This document shows, one piece after another, positions 7,317 to 11,733 of a stretch of 11,733 nt of DNA (position 1 is the first letter of the stretch; each line of letters opens with the position of its first letter). Made by a program: the position numbers and the translations under genes. This DNA comes from CAZTHL01 sp964613585 (lineage in GTDB: Bacteria; Pseudomonadota; Alphaproteobacteria; DSM-16000; Inquilinaceae). The stretch is from the NCBI GenBank assembly GCA_964613585.1, contig CAZTHL010000105.1:1-11733 (forward strand), written 5' to 3'. Below the pieces are notes generated by a model, which was not told where the DNA came from, ran no database searches, and saw nothing but the letters and a program-made list of their open reading frames with translations.

Positions 7317-8207
7317 ATGCGGCAGCGCGCCCGGCATTGGGCTGCAGTGCTCGGCTGCCTGGCCTGCCTTGGCGGCTGCGCCAGTTCGCCGCCGGCGCAA
7401 GTGGTGCCCGAACAGGGGAGCGACCCGTTCGAGACGTCGAACCGCTTCGTCTTCGCGTTCAACCAGATGCTGGACACGATCATCCTGCAGCCCGCCGCGG
7501 TGACCTACGACCGCTGGGTGCCGGAGGTGTTCCAGAACCGCATCCAGGACATCCTGCGAAACTTCTCGATGCCCCTGATCATCGTCAACGAGCTGCTGCA
7601 GGGCGACTGGGAGGATGCCGAGCAGGCCACGGCCCGCTTCTTCATCAACTCGACGCTCGGGCTCGGCGGTCTCGTCGACGTTGCCAACACCAACAATCGC
7701 GGGATCCCCTACGAATCGGAGGACTTCGGCCAAACGCTCGCGGTCTGGGGCGTGCCGTCCGGGCCCTATGTGGTGCTGCCGATCTTCGGTCCGGCGACGG
7801 TGCGTGACGGCGCCGGGATCGGTGCCGAATCGTTGGTGGACCCGATCAATCGGATCAACGAGTTCGATTCGATCAACAATTTCCAGGCCAGCCGGGCCGC
7901 CGCCTTCGCCGTCGACACCCGGGCGCGCAATCTCGCCAACCTCGACGAGCTCGAGCAGTCGTCGGTCGATTTCTACGCGACCATTCGCAGCGTGTATCTG
8001 CAGCGGCGACGCGCGCAGATCCTGGAAGGCGAGGGCGCGGCGATCGATATCCCCGACATAGAGGATTTCGACGCGCCGGAGACCGATGATAACGGGGACC
8101 AGGCTTTCGGCCAGCCCGGCAGCGACGCTCCCGCCTCCGAAGGAGACGGATCCGTCAGCATGCTGCCGCTGGAGCTCGATCTCGACCCGATGGATGCCCG
8201 ACAATGA
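7317..8207 (+). CDS. mlaA: MlaA/VacJ-family outer-membrane lipoprotein
   Basis: This 296-residue protein is expected to sit in the inner leaflet of the outer membrane and remove mislocalised phospholipids, passing them to a periplasmic MlaC. I place the start at ATG 7317, because it gives a compact lipoprotein signal MRQRARHWAAVLGCLACLGG followed by Cys-21 in the lipobox LGGC; the frame is open further upstream but that part does not look like protein. The MlaA domain follows: DPFETSNRFVFAFNQMLD (36-53), NFSMPLIIVNELLQGDWEDA (82-101), RFFINSTLGLGGLVDVA (107-123), EDFGQTLAVWGVPSGPYVVLPIFGP (135-159) and RDGAG. The C-terminal ~50 residues form an acidic, probably disordered tail beyond the usual ~250-residue length. 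Its stop overlaps the next ATG by 4 bases (ATGA), coupling it to MlaC. Confidence 0.95.
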   Translation: MRQRARHWAAVLGCLACLGGCASSPPAQVVPEQGSDPFETSNRFVFAFNQMLDTIILQPAAVTYDRWVPEVFQNRIQDILRNFSMPLIIVNELLQGDWEDAEQATARFFINSTLGLGGLVDVANTNNRGIPYESEDFGQTLAVWGVPSGPYVVLPIFGPATVRDGAGIGAESLVDPINRINEFDSINNFQASRAAAFAVDTRARNLANLDELEQSSVDFYATIRSVYLQRRRAQILEGEGAAIDIPDIEDFDAPETDDNGDQAFGQPGSDAPASEGDGSVSMLPLELDLDPMDARQ

Positions 8208-8842
8208 CCCGACCCGCTCTCCGCCCGAGCGCCTTTCGGCCTCTGATTCTGCTGCTCGCCGCCGTTCTGCTGGCCCCGGCGCCGGCACGGGCCACGATGG
8301 ACGAGCCTGAGGCCCGGCGCTTCATCGAGCAGCTGGCGGACGAAACCATCACGCTGCTGCGCCGGCAGCACGTGCCCTCGGAGCAGGTGGCCGCCGAGTT
8401 CGAGGTGCTGCTGAAGCAGAACTTCGCCGTCGACACCATTGCCCGTTTCGTGCTCGGCCGCTATTGGCGACTGGCCTCCGAGCAGCAGCGGAACGATTAT
8501 CTCAACCTGTTCGAGGACATGGTCGTCCAGACCTACGCCCGGCGCTTCGGAGACTATTCCGGGGAGCAGCTCGAGGTGGCGGGCTCACGCCCCGCCGGCC
8601 GGCAGGACGTGCTGGTCGACACCTGGGTGGTGCAGCCTCAGGGCGGCCCGCCGGTGTCGGTCACCTGGCGCGTGCGCCCGCAGGAGGAGCGCTTCCGGAT
8701 CGTCGATGTCCTCGTTGAGGGGGTCAGCCTGGCGGTGACCCAGCGGACAGAGTTCTCCGCGATCATCCAGCGAAACGGCGGCAATATCGATGCGCTCCTG
8801 CAGGCCATGGAGCGCAACATTCGGCATGGCGGCGCCGTGTGA
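8204..8842 (+). CDS. mlaC: MlaC/Ttg2D-family periplasmic phospholipid-binding protein, copy 1
   Basis: This 212-residue exported protein has a signal peptide MTRPALRPSAFRPLILLLAA followed by VLLAPAPARA, probably cleaved near residue 30. The MlaC (toluene tolerance Ttg2/HpnM) domain runs from about 35 to 205, with the typical FVLGRYWRLASEQQRNDYLNLF (82-103), TYARRFGDYSGEQL (110-123), VSVTWRV (151-157) and FRIVDVLVEGVSLAVTQRTEFSAII (164-188). MlaC shuttles phospholipids between outer-membrane MlaA and the inner-membrane MlaFEDB ABC transporter. Translational coupling with mlaA by ATGA supports a shared function. HpnM, a hopanoid-related relative, is the alternative, but no hopanoid genes are nearby. 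Confidence 0.92.
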   Translation: MTRPALRPSAFRPLILLLAAVLLAPAPARATMDEPEARRFIEQLADETITLLRRQHVPSEQVAAEFEVLLKQNFAVDTIARFVLGRYWRLASEQQRNDYLNLFEDMVVQTYARRFGDYSGEQLEVAGSRPAGRQDVLVDTWVVQPQGGPPVSVTWRVRPQEERFRIVDVLVEGVSLAVTQRTEFSAIIQRNGGNIDALLQAMERNIRHGGAV

Positions 8843-8859
8843 CCTTGCTGGGGCCGCGC

Positions 8860-8890
8860 TTGACGAGGCGTGCCGCGAGAACACCTAAAT
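8860..8890 (+). promoter_or_regulatory. Weak candidate promoter before the second mlaC
   Basis: TTGACG (8860-8865) is a good -35-like hexamer. The best -10-like sequence 17-19 bases on is only CCTAAA/CTAAAT (8884-8890), matching three of six consensus positions. It would place a start in the 152-bp spacer between the two mlaC genes. It is supported only by position and the -35. Confidence 0.25.
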
Positions 8891-8994
8891 GACGGCAAGG
8901 GCGTCCGTGACGGGAGCTTGAGCGGCGATCTTGTGTTGGGCAGGTCTTGGCCGGATCCGCTGCGGCCGCGCATCGTCTCATGGATGGTCCCGAC

Positions 8995-9618
8995 ATGGTC
9001 ACTCACCGCTTCGCCCGCGCGCTGCCGGGCGCTCTCCTGTCGGTTCTTCTGCTGTTGATGTCGGCCGGATCGGCCGGAGCGATCGAGGCCGACGACGCCA
9101 GTCGGTTTATCGACGATCTGGCCCGCGACGCCATCAGCGCGCTTCGCGACGAGGAGTTGACACCCGAGGGGCGGGAGCAGCGCTTCGAGGAGTTGTTCCG
9201 CCGCGGCTTCGCCATCCCCACGATCGGCCGCTTCGTGCTGGGCCGATATTGGCGGCAGGCGAGCGAGGCCCAGCAGGAACGCTTCCTGGAGCTGTTTCAG
9301 AACGTGGTGGTGGACACCTACGCCCGCCGGTTCCGCGAGTACTCGGGCGAGACGCTCCAAATCACCGGCACCCGTCCGGTCGGCGACGGCGGCGACGTGA
9401 TGGTGGAAAGCGAGGTGGTGGGACCGGCCGGCGGGCGGCCGGTGCCGGTCCGGTGGCGCGTGCGCGCCATCGATGGCGAGCCGCAGATCGTCGACGTGAT
9501 GATCGAAGGGGTCAGCATGGCGGTGACGCAGCGTGACGAGTACAATTCGATTATACAGACCCGCGGGGGCATCGACGCTCTGCTCGCGCGCATGCAGAGC
9601 CAGGTCCAAGCCGGGTAG
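8995..9618 (+). CDS. MlaC/Ttg2D-family periplasmic phospholipid-binding protein, copy 2 (paralogue)
   Basis: This 207-residue protein is clearly homologous to the preceding MlaC, roughly half identical by eye, sharing FVLGRYWR, TYARRF, the YSGE segment, WRVR, IVDV and EGVS-AVTQR. ATG 8995 gives a clean signal peptide (MVTHRFARALPGALLSVLLL then LMSAGSAGA, cleavage near residue 29), with GGATGG about 7 bases upstream. In-frame TTG 8947 and ATG 8980 would lengthen it with an implausible leader. It should bind lipids in the periplasm like copy 1. The spacer of about 150 bp and a possible promoter suggest it may be expressed separately. A terminator-like hairpin starts 10 bases after its stop. Subfunction, for example a different lipid or a different inner-membrane partner, cannot be read from sequence. 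Confidence 0.9.
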   Translation: MVTHRFARALPGALLSVLLLLMSAGSAGAIEADDASRFIDDLARDAISALRDEELTPEGREQRFEELFRRGFAIPTIGRFVLGRYWRQASEAQQERFLELFQNVVVDTYARRFREYSGETLQITGTRPVGDGGDVMVESEVVGPAGGRPVPVRWRVRAIDGEPQIVDVMIEGVSMAVTQRDEYNSIIQTRGGIDALLARMQSQVQAG

Positions 9619-9628
9619 GCATCGAGCC

Positions 9629-9670
9629 ATCCGGGCGGGCAATCCGCTGTGGTGAACCCGCCCCCCGGAT
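9629..9670 (+). terminator. Probable hairpin terminator after the mla genes
   Basis: ATCCGG-GCGGG (9629-9639) pairs with CCCGC (9657-9661) and CCGGAT (9665-9670), an 11-bp GC-rich stem with a 3-C bulge and a 17-base loop, beginning 10 bases after the second mlaC stop. There is no T-tract, which is common in such GC-rich genomes. Confidence 0.45.
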
Positions 9671-9698
9671 CGCAACGCGTCGCTCACGGTGACGACCT

Positions 9699-9788
9699 CA
9701 TTGGATAGCACGGCATTGGATAGCACGGCGCCGGATAGCACGGCGCCCGATTGCACGGCGCCGGATTGAACGGCGCCGGATTGAACGC
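9699..9788. repeat. Six 15-bp tandem repeats (minisatellite) running towards the assembly gap
   Basis: The units start at 9699, 9714, 9729, 9744, 9759 and 9774, drifting from CATTGGATAGCACGG (first two identical) through CGCCGGATAGCACGG to CGCCGGATTGAACGG. The last ends in C and runs into the sequence repeated across the gap. A 15-base period keeps any reading frame. On the minus strand one frame gives AVQSG, AVLSG and AVLSN units, close to the A(N/D)LxG pattern of pentapeptide-repeat proteins, and another gives F/C-N/Y-P-A-P units. That frame continues antisense through mlaC copy 2, so coding is doubtful. Confidence 0.85.
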
Positions 9789-9824
9789 TATCGTATAGGA
9801 CGACGCGCGAGCCGGCGGGCCCGG
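9770..9824. repeat. 55-base flank, left copy
   Basis: This segment, from ACGGCGCCGG to GCGGGCCCGG, is identical base for base to 9925-9979 and abuts the N run directly. Exact 55-base contig-end overlap is the signature of a de Bruijn graph assembly at k=55, so it is more probably an unmerged duplicate than a biological repeat. Confidence 0.85.
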
Positions 9825-9924
9825 NNNNNNNNNNNNNNNNNNNNNNNNNNNNNNNNNNNNNNNNNNNNNNNNNNNNNNNNNNNNNNNNNNNNNNNNNNNN
9901 NNNNNNNNNNNNNNNNNNNNNNNN
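9825..9924. other. Scaffold gap of exactly 100 N
   Basis: One hundred unknown bases join two contigs. The round number is a placeholder, so the true size is unknown. Given the identical 55-base flanks it may be zero or negative, or may hide more copies of the adjacent tandem repeat. Confidence 0.98.
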
Positions 9925-9979
9925 ACGGCGCCGGATTGAACGCTATCGTATAGGACGACGCGCGAGCCGGCGGGCCCGG
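9925..9979. repeat. 55-base flank, right copy
   Basis: Identical to 9770-9824 and starting immediately after the N run. Its last bases form the left arm of the strong hairpin at 9967-10000. Confidence 0.85.
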
Positions 9980-10000
9980 GGCTGCGCCCGGCCCCGCCGG
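9967..10000. terminator. Very GC-rich hairpin between convergent genes
   Basis: CCGGCGGGCCCGGG (9967-9980) pairs with CCCGGCCCCGCCGG (9987-10000) at 13 of 14 positions around the loop GCTGCG. It lies 12 bases beyond the stop of the minus-strand Cache gene and downstream of the plus-strand mla genes, so it could terminate both. No T-tract follows. Its stability may have contributed to the assembly break beside it. Confidence 0.5.
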
Positions 10001-10012
10001 ACACAACGCTGG

Positions 10013-10465
10013 CTACCGGGCGTAAGCGCCCACGCCAACCGAATACTGGTCGTCGACCTGGATCACATAGCTCTGCTTGGGTTCGATCGCCTCGGTCTCC
10101 GGGTTGAGGAACTGGTAGTCGACCCAGCCCTCGTCGTCGACCTCCACGATCTTCTCGATCAGGCGCGTGCCGGTCGGGTCCGTCATCTCGATCAGGTTCT
10201 CACCGATCAGCGCGCGGTTGGCGCCATGGGCGGCCATGGTGCCGTCCTCCGCGACCACGAACACATAGAGATCGCGATCGTGCCACTCGGCCCCCTCGTT
10301 GAAGGCGGGAAAGGCGATGGCGGGTCCTTGCTCCTTCAGGAACTGAGCCGCCTTCTCGGACATCTCCTTGGCGTCCTCGGGGGCGGCGCGCTCCTGCGCC
10401 GCGGCCTGGCCGGTGGTGAGCGCAAGCAGAGCGGCGCCGGTTATGGCCGGCTTGATGCCAAGCAT
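10013..10465 (-). CDS. Exported single-Cache-domain (sCache_2) protein
   Basis: This 150-residue protein starts at ATG 10465, with GGGAGGA seven bases upstream. The frame is open 390 bases further upstream, but the ribosome site and signal peptide decide the start. Residues 1-24 (MLGIKPAITGAALLALTTGQ, then AAAQ) are a cleavable signal. The rest is a compact sCache_2 domain: AAQFLKEQGPAIAFPAFNEG, DRDLYVFVVAEDGTMAAHGAN, GENLIEMTDPTG, VDDEGWVDYQFLNPET and a terminal SYVIQVDDQYSVGVGAY. Cache domains usually form the ligand-sensing outer part of chemoreceptors and histidine kinases. Here there is no membrane anchor or signalling domain, so it is a free periplasmic Cache protein. Ligand and partner are unknown, and no signalling gene lies nearby. 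Confidence 0.9.
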   Translation of the reverse strand: MLGIKPAITGAALLALTTGQAAAQERAAPEDAKEMSEKAAQFLKEQGPAIAFPAFNEGAEWHDRDLYVFVVAEDGTMAAHGANRALIGENLIEMTDPTGTRLIEKIVEVDDEGWVDYQFLNPETEAIEPKQSYVIQVDDQYSVGVGAYAR

Positions 10466-10483
10466 GGATGGATCCTCCCATGG

Positions 10484-10528
10484 CTTCTTCGTTGGCGATG
10501 CGCGCGGCTGGGCCCGTGACCGAAGAAG
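10484..10528. promoter_or_regulatory. Inverted repeat upstream of the Cache gene
   Basis: CTTCTTCG (10484-10491) and CGAAGAAG (10521-10528) are perfect 8-bp inverted arms 29 bases apart, just upstream of the Cache gene's ribosome site. It could be a leader stem or a two-site regulator target. I see no clear promoter hexamers. Confidence 0.3.
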
Positions 10529-11038
10529 GCCGGGCGGAGCCGATCGCATCCAAGTGCTAGCAGGGTGAGCCGGCCTCCGCAGCGATTTCCTCAAGAAAGG
10601 GCAAAATATCGTACAGAGAGGAAGGTAGCCGGATACTTTTGGCGAGGCCCACTGGAGAGAGGGCTGGCGGCTTCTGCCATTTGCCGTCACGAGCGCGGAT
10701 GCTGTCGTGCTGGCGAGCCCATGTGGCGAATGCTGGACATCGGTGATGAGGAAGGTCCGCGTGGCGCGTTCGGCCGACCCGCCCGCGCAGTTCGATGGCC
10801 TCCGAGGCAAGAGGCAAGGGGCTGAAGCGCTCAGCGCCCGGGCGATGGCAGGCACAGCGCCAATCGCCGTGGGGCCAAGGGGTCAACCGACAAAAATGAG
10901 AAGCCCGGCCTCGCGCCGCGCCGACCCGGTGGCGCCACCACCCGGCCACCCAACGACCATGTGCTTCCAACGACCATATGCTTGAGGTGGCCGAACTGAG
11001 CGGGCCGGTGCTGATGCCGCGTCAGGCGGAAACGCTCT
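10529..11038. other. Gene-poor stretch between the Cache and Excalibur genes
   Basis: No confident gene. The part at 10557-10700 is less GC-rich than its surroundings, and its minus strand is open, ending in a protein-like tail (ALSPVGLAKSIRLP, then DILPFLEEIAAEAG) with a TAG stop at 10557. No family was recognised and no start or ribosome site is convincing, so a gene remnant is possible. At 10950-10983 there is a 17-bp tandem duplication. Confidence 0.45.
10950..10983. repeat. 17-bp tandem duplication
   Basis: CCAACGACCATGTGCTT (10950-10966) is followed directly by CCAACGACCATATGCTT (10967-10983), with one difference. Immediately after comes AGGTGGCCGAACTGAG (10985-11000), similar to 7163-7178. 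Short repeats of this kind occur near ends of some insertion sequences, but no transposase is present. Confidence 0.7.
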
Positions 11039-11368
11039 CTAGGGCAGGGCCTCGCAGGCGACGCCGTCCTCATCGGTGTCGAGGCGGTGCGGGTCGCCGG
11101 GGCGGTGTTGCTCGAGGAACGCCTGAGCCTCGGCCTGGGTCATGAAGTCGGTGCAGTTCCGGTCCGTCATGGGCGGGATCGGCGCCTCGCTCATCAGCGT
11201 CGCCTGCCGATCCGTGGCCGGGCTCTCGGCGTTCGGGGCCTGGGCTTGGGCCTGGGCCGGCGTCGGGGCCTGGGCCGGCGTCGGGGCCTGGGCGGGCGCG
11301 GTCGTCGGTGCCATGAGCAGGGCCGGGCCGGCGAGCAGCGCGGCGACGGCGAACGAACGTAGGCGCAT
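11039..11368 (-). CDS. Small secreted protein with C-terminal Excalibur calcium-binding domain
   Basis: This 109-residue protein has a signal peptide MRLRSFAVAALLAGPALLMA ending near APAQA. A low-complexity Pro/Ala/Gln linker follows with PAQAPT hexapeptide repeats (about 26-44) encoded by 18-bp DNA repeats (around 11245-11296). The C-terminal Excalibur domain (about 69-109) reads DRNCTDFMTQAEAQAFLEQH, then the calcium loop DTDEDGVACEALP with acidic residues in DxDxDG spacing and the two conserved cysteines of the family. The domain binds calcium outside the cytoplasm and is often attached to nucleases or cell-wall proteins. Here it stands alone behind a flexible linker, so the role is unknown. 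ATG 11368 was chosen for the signal peptide; a GGAG lies about 11 bases upstream. Confidence 0.9.
   Translation of the reverse strand: MRLRSFAVAALLAGPALLMAPTTAPAQAPTPAQAPTPAQAQAQAPNAESPATDRQATLMSEAPIPPMTDRNCTDFMTQAEAQAFLEQHRPGDPHRLDTDEDGVACEALP
11245..11296. repeat. 18-bp tandem repeat inside the Excalibur gene
   Basis: Two near-perfect units, CGTCGGGGCCTGGGCCGG (11261-11278) and CGTCGGGGCCTGGGCGGG (11279-11296), follow a partial unit at 11245-11260. They encode PAQAPT-type hexapeptides on the minus strand, a linker that can vary in length by slippage without shifting frame. Confidence 0.75.
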
Positions 11369-11733
11369 GGAGGTCCACTCCGGCGAGTAGCATCAAAAAA
11401 GATGCAGCGTGTTGCGGTCCCTCGCATTATCGGCGCCGGCCGCTGAACGCGGCCTTAACATGCCGGGGTGTGGAGACGATTTTCGACGGGTGGAGATCGG
11501 CGCCGATGTCGGAACGCCACGACACGGCGCGATCGGCCGAACGACACGGCCCGGCCTCGGGGGCCGGTGCCGCAACGGGTGTGCAGGCGGCCGGACCCTC
11601 AGGGGTGAGGTCGGTCGGCGGCGAAACCGAACTCTGCAGGTCCCTGTGCCGACCGTGCTCCCGACACCTGCCGAGGCGAGCGTGTTGCCCCTGATGTCAC
11701 CGACGAGGATCGTGCCTTCACACCAATGGCTCA
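11369..11733. other. Right-edge region upstream of the Excalibur gene, no confident gene
   Basis: The upstream region for the Excalibur gene includes a CATC-A6-GATG element (11391-11404), a -10-like GATAAT on the minus strand (11426-11431) and a 6-bp hairpin GGCCGC-TGAAC-GCGGCC (11438-11454). Beyond that, a minus-strand frame is open from the window edge to a stop near 11393. Its first residues (GTILVGDIRGNTLASAG) look plausible, but the rest is Arg/Pro-rich and unrecognised. A plus-strand frame is also open here. I do not call a gene. Confidence 0.4.

Noticed and set aside
7125..8288. 387-codon minus-strand open frame opposite mlaA
   Set aside because: mlaA has lipobox and family motifs; the antisense product has neither, and codon bias explains the openness.
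8638..9756. 372-codon minus-strand frame opposite mlaC copy 2 starting in the 15-bp repeats
   Set aside because: Beyond the repeats it is simply the reverse of mlaC; only the pentapeptide-like start is noteworthy and is reported separately.
9699..9788. CRISPR array
   Set aside because: The 15-bp units are contiguous with no spacers, and no cas gene is present.
11470..11694. 74-codon plus-strand frame near the right edge
   Set aside because: No recognisable motif, no ribosome site, and competing open frames on both strands.

Overview
This 11.7 kb, GC-rich window looks like part of an alphaproteobacterial chromosome, most likely from the Rhodospirillales or relatives. That placement is an inference from gene content: an ArsR-methyltransferase regulator leading metF and metH, an MlaA lipoprotein followed by MlaC-type proteins, and heavily GC-biased third codon positions. 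It is a draft scaffold: an artificial run of 100 N lies at 9825-9924 between two identical 55-base flanks.

Layout. (1) 1-1041, plus strand: the end of an OLD/RecF-like AAA ATPase, cut by the window edge, overlaps a small TOPRIM-like partner. The arrangement resembles ATPase-nuclease phage-defence pairs. (2) 1075-6750, minus strand: a methionine-cycle operon in the order ArsR-type regulator fused to a SAM-dependent methyltransferase fold, metF, metH. MetF makes 5-methyl-THF and MetH uses it to remethylate homocysteine. The first gene probably senses SAH or SAM. An AT-rich 18-bp near-palindrome at 6843-6860, upstream of the operon, is a strong candidate for its operator. (3) 6751-7316: a divergent intergenic stretch with that operator and two hairpins. 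(4) 7317-9618, plus strand: an outer-membrane lipid-asymmetry block with mlaA, an mlaC overlapping it by 4 bases, and a second mlaC paralogue about 150 bp further on. The MlaFEDB transporter is not in the window. (5) 9619-10012: a terminator-like hairpin, six 15-bp tandem repeats, the assembly gap and a second strong hairpin. (6) 10013-11368, minus strand: two small exported proteins, a stand-alone single-Cache-domain protein and an Excalibur calcium-binding protein, separated by 573 bp without a convincing gene. (7) 11369-11733: no confident gene.

The best candidates for follow-up are the truncated ATPase/TOPRIM pair, the regulator with its palindromic operator, and the tandem repeat, which in one minus-strand frame spells a pentapeptide-repeat-like pattern but sits at a scaffold break. 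The metabolic and Mla genes look intact and ordinary for the group.
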